Below, piece by piece: positions 16,838 through 26,270 of a DNA stretch of 64,000 nt. Position 1 is the stretch's first letter. Every line of letters starts with the position of its first letter. The position numbers were made by a program, and so were the translations under genes. The stretch comes from Hyphomicrobiales bacterium (GTDB lineage Bacteria; Pseudomonadota; Alphaproteobacteria; Rhizobiales; OSC116), in NCBI GenBank assembly GCA_013214705.1, contig JABSRZ010000003.1, positions 890,055-954,054 of the forward strand, given 5' to 3'. A model generated the notes under the pieces. The model saw nothing but the letters and a program-made list of their open reading frames with translations, ran no database searches and was not told where the DNA came from.

Positions 16838-18712
16838 TTATGGCTTAACTTGTTCGGCCTGTTGAAGCTCTTCTTGCAATTCGGCCTGATCTTCTTTCAT
16901 CAATTCGTTAAGCTGGGCGTTGAGATTTTTGGCCACATCGATCAATTCTTTATTCTCAAAGTTATCGACATCTTCTTGCCACACTTCGGCCATTTCACGT
17001 AGGCCTTTGCGGTCATGTTCAACAAATTTCTGCATCTGTTTTATGGCTTTGGGGCGGGTCATACCCAAGGATTCGAGCGCATATTGCGATGCCCGCACCG
17101 CGCTATCGAAAGTCTCGCGCACAATGTCGTTAGCGCCGGCATAATATAACCGATAAACCTCGATACGGTCTCTCGCCCGCGCCACAATGTGAATGTCCGG
17201 ATGTTCCAAACGGGCTTGTTTGATAAGTTTTATGGCTTGTTCTGGCTCATCAATGGCCACCACTAGTAATTTGGCTTCATGGATGCCAGCCGCATGCAGC
17301 AAATCGAGCCGCGTGGCATCGCCATAAAACACTTGCACGCCAAATTTACGCATGCCTTCAATTAAGTCGGCTTGTTGGTCTATCACCACGGTTTTATAGC
17401 CCGAGGCGATTAATGTGCGGTTGATAATTTGGCCAAAACGGCCATGGCCAGCTATGATGGCCGTGCCTTTTTCGGTAATGATATCATCTTTGCGGGTTTG
17501 GGTTTTGTTGGTCATTGGCAGCACCACTTTGTCGAATAATATAAACAAAGCCGGGGTCAGCATCATCGACATCGCCACAACCAATAATAGTTGATCGGCC
17601 AAATCGACCGGGATAACCGCATTTTGCACGCTGAAGGACAGCAATACAAAACCAAATTCGCCCGCTTGAGCCAGACCTAACGAGAATAACCATTTGTCTG
17701 ACAAGCGCATTTTAAACACGAACGCGATGGCCAACAGCACCAGCGCTTTCAGCCCCATCAGGCCGATGGTTAAGCCCAAAATGGTGCTAAACTCGCTGAA
17801 CAATAGGCCGAAATTTATGCCCGCGCCGACGGTGATGAAAAACAGACCCAATAACAAGCCTTTAAACGGTTCAATGTCGCTTTCTAGCTCGTGCCTAAAC
17901 TCACTATTGGCCAACACTACGCCGGCTAAAAATGTACCCAAAGCTGGCGACAGGCCAACCAAGGTCATTAATATAGCGATGCCGATGACCAGCAACAAAG
18001 CCGCGGCGGTAAACACTTCGCGCAATTTGGCGGTGGCAATAAACCTAAATAGTGGTCGCGATAAATAATGCCCGCCAACCACCACAATGGCAATGGCGGC
18101 GATGGTGACCAAAGTGACTTGCCAGCCAGCTAAGCCATCGATTAAACTATAAGAAGAATGCGCGGCTTCATTGGCCGCATCGCCGGTATTCATAAGTTCA
18201 GGCAGTGCCAATAATGGTATAAGCGCCAACATCGGGATGACGGCTATGTCTTGAAATAGCAACACTGAAAAGCTGTTTTGCCCGCCGTCGCTTTTCATCA
18301 GATTTTTTTCTTTCAACGTCTGCAACACAATGGCGGTTGAAGATAACGAAAACACCAGCCCGACGGCCAAAGCCACGCTCCAACTTAAGCCAAACCACAT
18401 GCCAAAGCCCATCACGATGCCTGCGGTGCCTGCCACCTGAAACGTGCCTAGGCCTAATAATTTGTTGCGCATCGCCCATAGGGTTTTGGGGTCAAGCTCT
18501 AGCCCCACTAAAAACAGCATCATCACCACGCCGAACTCGGCAAAATGTTGAATGTCTTGGGTTTCTGAACCCACTAAACCAGTGGCCGGGCCAATGATGA
18601 TGCCGGCAATTAAATAGCCCAAAACCGAGCCTAAACCCAAGCGTTTGGCAATGGGCACGGCGATAACCGCGGCGCATAAATATATAAAGGCTTGAAGCAA
18701 CAGGCTGGTCAT
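16838..18712 (-). CDS. CPA2 family cation:proton antiporter with RCK domain (KefB/KefC type)
   Basis: This 624-residue protein has a long N-terminal membrane domain of about 12-13 spans (residues 1-400), including the LLFQDIAVIP motif at 152-160 typical of CPA2 exchangers. A cytoplasmic TrkA-N/RCK nucleotide-binding domain follows at about 417-535 with the GHGRFGQ dinucleotide motif. The charged tail is rich in Glu and Gln. It would exchange potassium or sodium for protons at the inner membrane under redox or nucleotide control. ATG at 18712 has AGGACC upstream. No KefF/KefG ancillary gene is next to it. Confidence 0.92.
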   Translation of the reverse strand: MTSLLLQAFIYLCAAVIAVPIAKRLGLGSVLGYLIAGIIIGPATGLVGSETQDIQHFAEFGVVMMLFLVGLELDPKTLWAMRNKLLGLGTFQVAGTAGIVMGFGMWFGLSWSVALAVGLVFSLSSTAIVLQTLKEKNLMKSDGGQNSFSVLLFQDIAVIPMLALIPLLALPELMNTGDAANEAAHSSYSLIDGLAGWQVTLVTIAAIAIVVVGGHYLSRPLFRFIATAKLREVFTAAALLLVIGIAILMTLVGLSPALGTFLAGVVLANSEFRHELESDIEPFKGLLLGLFFITVGAGINFGLLFSEFSTILGLTIGLMGLKALVLLAIAFVFKMRLSDKWLFSLGLAQAGEFGFVLLSFSVQNAVIPVDLADQLLLVVAMSMMLTPALFILFDKVVLPMTNKTQTRKDDIITEKGTAIIAGHGRFGQIINRTLIASGYKTVVIDQQADLIEGMRKFGVQVFYGDATRLDLLHAAGIHEAKLLVVAIDEPEQAIKLIKQARLEHPDIHIVARARDRIEVYRLYYAGANDIVRETFDSAVRASQYALESLGMTRPKAIKQMQKFVEHDRKGLREMAEVWQEDVDNFENKELIDVAKNLNAQLNELMKEDQAELQEELQQAEQVKP

Positions 18713-18752
18713 ATGTTAGGTCCTAAAATAATATCATTTGAAGTAGCTTATA

Positions 18753-19574
18753 TTAATGTTGGTTAGTTTGTAACCGCGTATTTTTATCCATATGCGCTTC
18801 GACGCCGCGCAGCGCTAACGACAATGATATTGTCATCACCAAATATATAAATGTGACAATGTTATAGGTTTCGAAAAATCTAAAAGTACCCGCGGCATAT
18901 AATTTGCCCATCTGGGTTATATCCGCCACACCTAATACCGAAACCAAAGCGCTGTCTTTAATCATGGCGATGAAATCATTGCCCAACGGCGGCAAGATAA
19001 CTTTGAACGCTTGCGGCATGGTGATTTTGTAAAAGCGCGTAAAACGCGACAGGCCGAGGGCATTTGCGGCCTCATATTGGCCTCTATCGACGCTCTGAAA
19101 CCCAGCTCTAAATACCTCGGCAATATAGGCGCTATAGCCTATCATCAACGCGAAAATTGCCCGCCATATCATATCAAAATCACGGATTAAAAACTTATCT
19201 AGCCAGCCCCATTGCTGAGGGTAGGTGAATATAAAGTTGCCAATGTCTATCAGCATTGGGGTGCCGACAAAGGCGAAGTAAAATAACAATACCAACATTG
19301 GGATGCCGCGCACAATTTCGACATAAAACCGGCAGGTTTGGCGAATGAGCGCCCACGAGCTATTCATCCCCACCGCTAGCAACAGGCCTAACGCGCACGA
19401 CAAAGCAAACGCCACAGCGGTTACATAAAGGGTGATGCCAATGCCTTTAGCAACGCGGGCAAAAATAAGGTTATAAATTTCGAAATTGATAATCACAAAA
19501 ATCATGGCAATAGCCAAAATTACCAGTGCAGCTAACCAATAGGGGAAATCATTAGAAGGTTTGTGTGGGTTCAT
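18753..19574 (-). CDS. Amino acid ABC transporter permease (HisM/GlnP type)
   Basis: This 273-residue inner-membrane protein has a first span at about 15-35 and then the BPD_transp_1 domain. The EAA loop that contacts the ATPase reads EAANALGLSRFTRFYKITMP, and the polar-amino-acid signature VRGIPMLVLLFYFAF is present. It is 65 bases downstream of the binding-protein gene and separated from it by a hairpin. No ATPase gene lies next to it, so the ATP-binding subunit must be encoded elsewhere. Substrate is probably a polar amino acid. Confidence 0.9.
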   Translation of the reverse strand: MNPHKPSNDFPYWLAALVILAIAMIFVIINFEIYNLIFARVAKGIGITLYVTAVAFALSCALGLLLAVGMNSSWALIRQTCRFYVEIVRGIPMLVLLFYFAFVGTPMLIDIGNFIFTYPQQWGWLDKFLIRDFDMIWRAIFALMIGYSAYIAEVFRAGFQSVDRGQYEAANALGLSRFTRFYKITMPQAFKVILPPLGNDFIAMIKDSALVSVLGVADITQMGKLYAAGTFRFFETYNIVTFIYLVMTISLSLALRGVEAHMDKNTRLQTNQH

Positions 19575-19599
19575 TTATGCAGTCTTGCTCAGATCAAAA

Positions 19600-19628
19600 T
19601 AAAAAGGGTGACACAAGCCACCCTTTTT
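19600..19628 (-). terminator. Hairpin attenuator between binding-protein and permease genes
   Basis: AAAAAGGGTG and CACCCTTTTTTT form a stem with an eight-base loop. On the minus strand it follows the binding-protein stop and precedes the permease start. Such hairpins raise binding-protein transcript relative to the permease. Confidence 0.75.
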
Positions 19629-19639
19629 TTAACGCTATA

Positions 19640-20437
19640 TTATTTGTTCATTTTATATTCGACAAACCATTTGTGGTTTATCTTGGCCAATGTGCCATCG
19701 GCACGCATTTCGGTTAACGCGGCATTCACCGGCGCAACCAAATCTGAACCTTTGGTGAATATAAAGCCAAAATCTTCTGAGGTTAGCGCATCGCCAACCA
19801 TTTTAAATGTACCGGGGAACGCATCGACCAAGCCGTTGCCACCCGTTTCATCGGTTAAGATAACATCGACATCGCCAATTTTTAACGCTTGGGTTAAGGC
19901 GGCAAATGTATCTAGCAATATAATGCGTGGGTTATCTTCGTTGGCATCTAACATATCGTAAACAGCGGTGTAAAAACCGGTGGTGCCCGGTTGTGCGCCA
20001 ACTAGGCCTTTAGGGTCGTCAGCAAAGGCTTTGACGTTTAGATATTTGCTTTCATCTGCCCGCACCAGCATAAACATTTGCTGGGTTAAATAGCTGTCAG
20101 AAAAATCTATTTGCTGTTGGCGTTCATCATTAATGGTGATGCCGTCCATACCAATGTCATATTGGCCGCCTTTGACCGATTCAATCATCACATCCCAAGC
20201 GCTTAAATTCCATTCGACTTTTAGGTTTAGGCGTTTGGCAATTTCGTTAACCGCATCATATTCCCAACCTATGCCATCGCCTGACTTCGGATCGCTAAAA
20301 TTAAGCGGGAAATAACCATTTTCGGTAACCGCTTTTATGGTTCTGCCACCAAGATCTGGCAGCTCGGCGGCTTGCGCAGTGACGCCAAACAACATGAGTG
20401 ATGCAGCGACTAATTTTAAACCCATTTTTAGCAACAT
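19640..20437 (-). CDS. Periplasmic amino acid-binding protein (SBP_bac_3)
   Basis: This 265-residue protein has an N-terminal signal peptide (hydrophobic to AQA|AE near residue 24) and the family-3 solute-binding fold: [18 protein letters not shown], the [23 protein letters not shown] signature, and the second lobe hinge around [11 protein letters not shown]. It delivers a polar amino acid or similar small molecule to the permease encoded downstream. ATG at 20437 follows AAGGGA. The stop is followed at once by the attenuator hairpin. Confidence 0.93.
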   Translation of the reverse strand: MLLKMGLKLVAASLMLFGVTAQAAELPDLGGRTIKAVTENGYFPLNFSDPKSGDGIGWEYDAVNEIAKRLNLKVEWNLSAWDVMIESVKGGQYDIGMDGITINDERQQQIDFSDSYLTQQMFMLVRADESKYLNVKAFADDPKGLVGAQPGTTGFYTAVYDMLDANEDNPRIILLDTFAALTQALKIGDVDVILTDETGGNGLVDAFPGTFKMVGDALTSEDFGFIFTKGSDLVAPVNAALTEMRADGTLAKINHKWFVEYKMNK

Positions 20438-20570
20438 TTTTGAATCCCTTTTTTAATTATCAGTATTAACATTAAGTTTTTTATCGGCAGAGTTTAGGAG
20501 ACAAAGCCGATTAATGCAAACTGAAATACGCTTGTCCCCCTGTAATTGAGCTATAGGTAATGGTGTTGGG

Positions 20571-21059
20571 TTATTTGTAACATATTGGGCTGCGGCCACC
20601 CGGGCGGCTATAGGCACTGCGGCCGCCGCAACGTGAGCCATTTGAAGCGCGGTCATACGGGCAATCGCAAGTGCCATAATAAGCCGGGCGGATGGGTTCA
20701 AAGCCAGAGCTTAAAGGCGCGGGTTTAACGGATATATTCTGTTGTTGGTCGGCCAATAGGCTGCCCAACACCCAGCCTAATTGTTGCGTTGACGGGTTGA
20801 ATATTTGATACCAATTGTTGATGATTGCAAAATAGGCCACCCTTGTGTTGAGCTTTAAATTGCCAACTTTTTGGCTATGCACATTTGGCAACGCCCGCAC
20901 ATTGACGCTGTTTTTGCTGATATATTTATAACCGACAATGTCTATCTGAGCCGTGACATGAGCATCTGCCGCTGGGTTAAACGGTGGTATTGGGGTTAGA
21001 AAGGCTACGAAAAACAGCGTAAAAGTCACTAAAAAATAGAGTTTGGATGAAAATGTCAT
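20571..21059 (-). CDS. Exported SH3-domain protein with Cys-rich C-terminus
   Basis: This 162-residue protein has an N-terminal hydrophobic signal (residues 5-25), a bacterial SH3 domain at about 42-105 (NSVNVRALPNVHSQKVG to GWVLGSLLAD), and a C-terminal Cys/Gly-rich motif with CDCPYDRASNGSRCGGRSA and SRPGGRSPIC. The latter module is widespread at the ends of secreted proteins and nucleases and probably forms disulfides. SH3b domains usually bind peptidoglycan. AAAGG precedes the ATG. No operon partner is evident. Confidence 0.8.
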   Translation of the reverse strand: MTFSSKLYFLVTFTLFFVAFLTPIPPFNPAADAHVTAQIDIVGYKYISKNSVNVRALPNVHSQKVGNLKLNTRVAYFAIINNWYQIFNPSTQQLGWVLGSLLADQQQNISVKPAPLSSGFEPIRPAYYGTCDCPYDRASNGSRCGGRSAYSRPGGRSPICYK

Positions 21060-21142
21060 GATACAACCTTTGATAAATTAATATACTAAAAGTTGTATTT
21101 AACCAAATTACACTTAATGAGTCAATATGGCGATATTATAGT

Positions 21143-21721
21143 TTAAACCGACATCTGGTCTAAATAATTTTCGACTTGAGTGACCATAGACAATAACAGC
21201 GGGTGGGTTAATTGGTTACTGGCCAAGCCACCTAATGAGCAATGTACGGCAAATAGAAACTCAACCGCTTGGGCTGTATCAGCACCCGGTTTTAGCTGGC
21301 CTTTTTTGCGGGCTATTTGCAGGCTATGATTAAGGCCGGTTTTAACTTTGCCCAGAAATTCAAAACTTATTTTATTGATTTCTGCATTATGGCTGCCCAT
21401 TTCGGCAAGTGTTTTAACCACCAAACAACCGAGCATAGGCGCATCGGCTTGCAAATAATTTTTAAACATTTTAAAAAAATCTTTAACGGCTGGCAGGCCT
21501 GTGCCATCTGCGGCCAATAAGGGTTTTAGATTTTGCGCGGTCATTAGCTGGCTATATAATGCCAAGCTATGGGCAAAAAGCCCAGCTTTATCGCCCCATT
21601 TTTTATAGATGGATTTGCGGCTTAGCCCAGTTGCCTCGACCAATTGGTGAAAATTTGTGCCTTCATAGCCATGTTGCCAAAATACCTGCATGGCCGGCTG
21701 TAAATATTGAATATTTTCCAT
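21143..21721 (-). CDS. TetR/AcrR family regulator
   Basis: This 192-residue repressor has the TetR HTH at residues about 5-50 (FHQLVEATGLSRKSIYKKWG) and a helical ligand domain with MLGCLVVKTLAEMGSHN, a pattern typical of the LmrA/YxaF-like C-terminal group. It is divergent from an SRPBCC protein gene. The shared 127-base region contains two GAGAA-N6-TTCTC sites, so the protein very likely represses both itself and its neighbour. Confidence 0.9.
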   Translation of the reverse strand: MENIQYLQPAMQVFWQHGYEGTNFHQLVEATGLSRKSIYKKWGDKAGLFAHSLALYSQLMTAQNLKPLLAADGTGLPAVKDFFKMFKNYLQADAPMLGCLVVKTLAEMGSHNAEINKISFEFLGKVKTGLNHSLQIARKKGQLKPGADTAQAVEFLFAVHCSLGGLASNQLTHPLLLSMVTQVENYLDQMSV

Positions 21722-21763
21722 CTGAAACTTATTTCACCAATTGAAGAAGATTTGAATTGACAA

Positions 21764-21804
21764 GAGAATGGACATTCTCTATGTTGGTGAGAATGGTTGT
21801 TCTC
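21764..21804. promoter_or_regulatory. Two tandem GAGAA-N6-TTCTC operators
   Basis: Site 1 is 21764-21779 and site 2 is 21789-21804, each 16 bp with 5-bp arms, starting 25 bp apart. They lie between the divergent TetR and SRPBCC genes. The symmetry and context fit a TetR-type operator. This also argues against a translation start at 21768, inside site 1. Confidence 0.7.
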
Positions 21805-21848
21805 AAATTCAAAATAACCAATGTTTTTGCAATTGTAAAGGAAATAAA

Positions 21849-22334
21849 ATGCCCAAATTTAGTGTTGAGAAAATTGTTAATGCCCCCAAAGCCACAGTGT
21901 GGACATTGTTGGCCGATTTTGAAAATATAGATTTTTTTAATGACGCCATTAACAAATCCTACTTAACAGAAGGCAGTGACAATGGCGGCCTTGGCGCCAC
22001 CCGCCATTGCGATCTATCGGACGGCAAGAATTACCTAAAAGAACGGGTGTTAAAATGGGATGAAGGCGAAGGCATGACCATAGATATTTATGCCACCAGC
22101 ATGCCGATTAAAAGCAACATTGTGCGGTTTGAATTGGAACAATTTGGCGACAAAACCAAAGCCCGGATGATATTTGATTATGAACTTAAATTTGGCATAT
22201 TGGGCAAAATAATGAGCAAATTGGGCCTAACCGCGTTCATGCGCAAACAGACCAATCTGGTGTTAGATGGGCTGGCTCAAAAAGCCGAGGCTGCGCACAA
22301 GCAAGCCAACTTGCATGTGGTCAGCGCTGCCTAA
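21849..22334 (+). CDS. SRPBCC (START-fold/polyketide cyclase-like) protein
   Basis: This 161-residue protein starts with the family's FSVEKIVNAPKATVWTLLAD helix-grip opening and continues with the central strands and the long C-terminal amphipathic helix (residues about 125-155) that cover a hydrophobic ligand pocket. Ligand and function are unknown. The ATG at 21849 is preferred because AAAGGAA lies just upstream; an in-frame start at 21768 would fall inside the operator. It is presumably the target of the divergent TetR regulator. Confidence 0.85.
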   Translation: MPKFSVEKIVNAPKATVWTLLADFENIDFFNDAINKSYLTEGSDNGGLGATRHCDLSDGKNYLKERVLKWDEGEGMTIDIYATSMPIKSNIVRFELEQFGDKTKARMIFDYELKFGILGKIMSKLGLTAFMRKQTNLVLDGLAQKAEAAHKQANLHVVSAA

Positions 22335-22346
22335 ATTAGAACTTGC

Positions 22347-22440
22347 GGCTCTCACTTCTTGGTAAGAGCCACTTTTTGGTAGGAGCCGCTTTTTGGTAGG
22401 AGCCGCTTTTTGGTAAGAGCCGCTTTTTGGTAAGAGCCAC
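22347..22440. repeat. 17-bp tandem repeat, about 4.6 copies, with possible terminator
   Basis: Units of the form TARGAGCCRCTTTTTGG run at 22363-22379, 22380-22396, 22397-22413 and 22414-22430, with a partial copy to 22440. Upstream GGCTCT (22347-22352) pairs with AGAGCC (22365-22370) just before a T run, so the first unit may end transcription of the SRPBCC gene. The array lies between convergent genes. Confidence 0.75.
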
Positions 22441-22456
22441 GGGGTTTTGCTGAAGT

Positions 22457-23506
22457 TTAATATTTGTCGGATTTATTATCTTTGATGACTTTTCGCCAAT
22501 TGCGGTTAAATTGTTTTTCGGCGTAAGCACCGCCTGTTTTGCGCTTATTAAACGCTTCTTCACGTAATAATTTCAAATAATTGTCATAATGGGTTTGGCT
22601 CATATCGCCTTGTTCAATGGCTGTAATTATGGCGCATCCCGGCTCTGTTTGGTGGCGGCAATTGTTGAATTTGCATCTGAGGGCAAGGTCAACTATGTCG
22701 TCAAATGTTTGTTCTAGCCCGGCTTCGGTATCGAGCAATTCCAGCGCCCGCATACCCGGCGTATCAATGATGGCGACGTTGTTTTTACAATAAAATAACT
22801 GCCTATGGGTGGTGGTATGCTTACCCTTTGCATCAACTTCTCTTATTTCCTTGGTGAGTTGCTCTACATCTGAAATCGTATTTATTAGCGTCGATTTACC
22901 AACCCCGGATGAGCCGACCATGGCAATGCTAACGCCGGATACAAAATATGGGTCTAACTGTAAATAGCTAGTGGCATCAGCGGTGTTTACCGCATGATAA
23001 TTGCCAACTTTCAGCGCGGTAATTTGGTCTATATATTCATATTTATCGGCGCATAAATCGGTTTTGGTCAGAATGATGACCGGCTCAATGTTAAACTCAT
23101 AAGCCATAGCCATATAACGTTGCAACCGTTTGGGGTTAAACTCATCATTGGCGCTGGTGACGATCCATAAATAATCTAGATTGGCAGCAATGAGCTGTTT
23201 GGTGTCATTGGACACCCGCTCAATGCGGTTAATCGGCTCGAGCAGGCCGGTGATTTTAAAATGCTCATAAACCCGGGTGGCGATGATCCAGTCCCCCACC
23301 GCTAAAAACTGGCTTACGGGTTGTAACTCGTCTGGCACCATTAAGCTTTGATGGCCAGTTTCGCCAATGCCGATGATATGGGTGCGGTGAATGGCGGTGA
23401 TGCGAAATAGAAAATTAGTGACGTTGAGGGTTTCAATTTCTTGCAGCGACAATTGCTGAAAAAAATGGTTAGACCAACCCAAGGGCTGTAATTTCGAAAG
23501 ATTCAA
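22457..23506 (-). CDS. rsgA: Ribosome small-subunit-dependent GTPase RsgA
   Basis: A 349-residue circularly permuted GTPase that checks late 30S subunit assembly. It has an N-terminal OB domain, then the permuted order G4 (TKTD, 147-150), G1 (GSSGVGKS, 198-205) and G3 (DTPG, 248-251), and a C-terminal zinc knuckle with C278, C283, H285 and C291. The TTG at 23506 is chosen because GGAG sits eight bases before it and the resulting length equals E. coli RsgA; upstream codons to 23581 do not look like the family. G4 is TKTD rather than NKxD. It appears monocistronic. Confidence 0.93.
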   Translation of the reverse strand: MNLSKLQPLGWSNHFFQQLSLQEIETLNVTNFLFRITAIHRTHIIGIGETGHQSLMVPDELQPVSQFLAVGDWIIATRVYEHFKITGLLEPINRIERVSNDTKQLIAANLDYLWIVTSANDEFNPKRLQRYMAMAYEFNIEPVIILTKTDLCADKYEYIDQITALKVGNYHAVNTADATSYLQLDPYFVSGVSIAMVGSSGVGKSTLINTISDVEQLTKEIREVDAKGKHTTTHRQLFYCKNNVAIIDTPGMRALELLDTEAGLEQTFDDIVDLALRCKFNNCRHQTEPGCAIITAIEQGDMSQTHYDNYLKLLREEAFNKRKTGGAYAEKQFNRNWRKVIKDNKSDKY

Positions 23507-23757
23507 TGTTTTGCTCCGGCAAAATAATTCGTATAAATAGGGTTGCTGGACGCATGAATATATGGCCATAAATTGAACCAATAAGCCAATTTACCGCCAT
23601 TCCAATGATCTTCAATCTTGCAAAAAAAGGAGTGATTTAGACCAAAGTTGCCAGCTTTAAAGTGGTTACAATCATAATATCCTCCTCAAAATTAAAAAAA
23701 CTGAGCCGAGTTTGGCTTAAATTTGCAATTCTGTCAACCAGTTAGCCAAGAGCAAAA

Positions 23758-24762
23758 TTAGATGGTTACCCAGCCGTTGGTTTTTTCGCTGGTTACGAGT
23801 GCTTCTAAAATTTTCATCGATTTTATGGCGTCGTCTATGCTGTAGGTCAGGGGTTTTTTGCCTAATATGGCTAAGGCGAAATTTTCGGCTTGTAGGGTAT
23901 ATTGATCGCATGCGTCGATAATTTCTTTGCGCACCAAGCTGCCATCATTGGTTATGGCGTGGTCTATAATCAACGCCGTGGCTTGGTTTGCTGGCGCATT
24001 AAACGGGATGACAATTTCTAACCTAGCTTTGGTGCCCAAAATTTCGACCCGTTGGCTCCCGACCAATTGGGTTGACACCATGAAGTTTAAATGTTGGCCA
24101 TTGCCAAAATCGGCCACTGCCGAAACTGTGCGGTCAGTTTGGAATTTCGGGTCTCTATCTATCAGCGACACAATGCGGTTTGGCTCGGCTTGGAAAAAAT
24201 AGCGCCCGGCGGTTACTGCATAGCAACCAATGTCTAATATAGCGCCGCCGCCAATGTCGGCTTGGTTGCGCACGTTATTTGGGTCATCATTATAATAGCT
24301 GAACACCACATTTATGGCGCGTAATGTGCCCAATTCGCCAGATTTCACAATTTCTAACGCCCGCTGCCATTGCGGGTGGTGGCGCACCATAAAGGCTTCG
24401 GTCACCAATATATCTTTTGGCAGTGCCAGCAAACGCATCGCATCGGCAACGTCTAACGCCATCGGTTTTTCGCACAATATATGTTTGCCAGCTTTGGCGG
24501 CTTGCAGGGTTAAATCGACATGCAAATGGTTGGGCAGAGGGTTATATACAGCATCAATATCTGGGTCGGCAAGCATAGCCTCGTATGAGCCATAGGCTTT
24601 TTCGATGCCTAGCTGTTTGGCGGCGGCTTGTGCCGAGGCTAAATTGCGCGAGGCAATGGCGGTAACCACCGAATGCTCGGACGCCATAATGCCGGGTATC
24701 ACTTGTTTCATGCCAATATTGGCGGTTGAAATAATGCCCCATCTGATTTTCTTATCACTCAT
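23758..24762 (-). CDS. Gfo/Idh/MocA family oxidoreductase
   Basis: This 334-residue NAD(P)-dependent dehydrogenase has an N-terminal Rossmann domain (IRWGIISTANIG; then AVYNPLPNHLHVDLTLQA and HILCEKPMAL, where the EKP lysine is the usual catalytic residue) and a C-terminal alpha/beta substrate domain with GGGAILDIGCYAV. The substrate cannot be specified; relatives act on sugars, inositols or dihydrodiols. The ATG at 24762 has GGAGATAATT directly before it. It is isolated, with the amine oxidase gene following upstream on the same strand. Confidence 0.92.
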   Translation of the reverse strand: MSDKKIRWGIISTANIGMKQVIPGIMASEHSVVTAIASRNLASAQAAAKQLGIEKAYGSYEAMLADPDIDAVYNPLPNHLHVDLTLQAAKAGKHILCEKPMALDVADAMRLLALPKDILVTEAFMVRHHPQWQRALEIVKSGELGTLRAINVVFSYYNDDPNNVRNQADIGGGAILDIGCYAVTAGRYFFQAEPNRIVSLIDRDPKFQTDRTVSAVADFGNGQHLNFMVSTQLVGSQRVEILGTKARLEIVIPFNAPANQATALIIDHAITNDGSLVRKEIIDACDQYTLQAENFALAILGKKPLTYSIDDAIKSMKILEALVTSEKTNGWVTI

Positions 24763-24849
24763 AATTATCTCCGACAATTTATATATTAACGTTAATTTTA
24801 AAACTAAATGATTGTGCTTATTTGGCAATCTAAATCTATAATAATTTGC

Positions 24850-26223
24850 CTATAGCGCTAATATTTGGTTTGCGGCGCGAATGCCCGACAAATATGCCCC
24901 ATGCAATGTGCCGGCATATTCAAATATGGTATGTTCGCCCGCCAAAAACAGGCGGTTGGCAATGGGTTTGGCGAGTTGGGCAAAATCTTTGGGTTTGCAA
25001 CCTGCCGCCACATAGCTATATGCGCCCAATGTATGTTGATCGAGCGACCAATGGGTGGCGCGCATATCTATAACTTCGCCGACCGCATCGCCCCATACAT
25101 CACGCAACACTTTTAAGGCGTCAGCTTGCATATCGGCATCATTCATATTGTCGGCAATGGGCGCATAATCGCCCATGCTTAGGCCGAGCAATATATTTTG
25201 CTGGCTAAATGTGCGGTAATTAAGCCAATAATTCCACCGGCCTTTGATGGTGGTTTGGACGCCAAAATATTGGGTGTCTATCGGCCAAAAAGCTTGGTCG
25301 AATTTAAGCGCAATTTTGGTGACGCTGCCAAAGCCGATTTTATTTATGCTGGTTTTGTGGGCTTTGGGTAATGGTGGCTCAAACGCCACGTCGGCCGATT
25401 TTAATATGCCCAATGGCAGGCTGCATATGACATAATCGGCTTTATATAGGCCTTTATTGGTGTATATTGCCACGCCGTTTTTGCCATATTCTATGTCTGT
25501 GACCAAGGTTGATAAGCGGATATTTAAACCTTTGGCTAATGGCGCTAAAATTTTATCATAACCCATAGTCAGGATGACATCCTCGCCGTCAAATGCCTCA
25601 TCTGCATCATGATAAAGGGCGGATATATTTTCGATGCTGCCGCCTTTTGAAAATTCGGTATAAGCCGATAATGCCCACATGACCCCTTCATCTTTTAACG
25701 CCGATGGCGCGAAGGTTTTTATGGCATTGTACAAGCTTCGTGTGTCGCCAATTTCTAACTCATCATCTATTAAAGCCAATAAATCATACCAATTATCATC
25801 TATCACCTCACGTTGTTGCGGGGTTAATGGGTTGCCCGTTTGGTCATAAATTATTTCGCTTGCATCATGCGTCACCATTAAATTGGCATCTATATTTTTG
25901 GCTGATTGGGTGATGGGATTGTTGGCACTCGGGCCATGAACCCAGCCTGCCCCCAGCTCGAACGGTGCGCCTAGGCCATAATCGGTGCGTAAGCGGCCAC
26001 CAATATGTGGTTTTGCCTCTAATATTTGCACCTCTGCGCCATTGTCATCTAACTTACGGGCAGCGGATAAGCCCGACATACCAGCGCCGATGATGAGTAT
26101 TTTTTTACCGCTTAAATCTGCCGCGAAAGTGCGGTTAAACGGCGCGGTGAGGCTGGCCATAAGCGCGGTTTTTAGGAGCTGGCGGCGGGCAATTGATATT
26201 GCAGAAAATGAAATTTTGGTCAT
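24850..26223 (-). CDS. Tat-exported flavin monoamine oxidase
   Basis: This 457-residue FAD enzyme has a twin-arginine-type signal (ARRQLLKTALMASL, residues about 12-25) that predicts folded export to the periplasm. The FAD dinucleotide motif IIGAGMSGLSAAR follows at about residue 43, and the C-terminal FAD region RLFLAGEHTIFEYAGTLHGA is typical of amine oxidases and polyamine oxidases. It would oxidise an amine to aldehyde, ammonia and H2O2. The aldehyde dehydrogenase gene is divergent, 48 bases away, so the two may form an amine-to-acid route. An upstream in-frame TTG at 26235 is less likely than the ATG at 26223. Confidence 0.88.
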   Translation of the reverse strand: MTKISFSAISIARRQLLKTALMASLTAPFNRTFAADLSGKKILIIGAGMSGLSAARKLDDNGAEVQILEAKPHIGGRLRTDYGLGAPFELGAGWVHGPSANNPITQSAKNIDANLMVTHDASEIIYDQTGNPLTPQQREVIDDNWYDLLALIDDELEIGDTRSLYNAIKTFAPSALKDEGVMWALSAYTEFSKGGSIENISALYHDADEAFDGEDVILTMGYDKILAPLAKGLNIRLSTLVTDIEYGKNGVAIYTNKGLYKADYVICSLPLGILKSADVAFEPPLPKAHKTSINKIGFGSVTKIALKFDQAFWPIDTQYFGVQTTIKGRWNYWLNYRTFSQQNILLGLSMGDYAPIADNMNDADMQADALKVLRDVWGDAVGEVIDMRATHWSLDQHTLGAYSYVAAGCKPKDFAQLAKPIANRLFLAGEHTIFEYAGTLHGAYLSGIRAANQILAL

Positions 26224-26270
26224 ATAAACATTCAAGTTGAACTAAAACATAATAAGTTTAAACTGATTAT

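Noticed and set aside
22363..22440. Possible CRISPR array
   Set aside because: Repeats are contiguous 17-bp units without spacers, and no cas genes occur.
24860..26240. Plus-strand frames within the amine oxidase gene
   Set aside because: Antisense shadows of an intact gene with Tat signal and FAD motifs.
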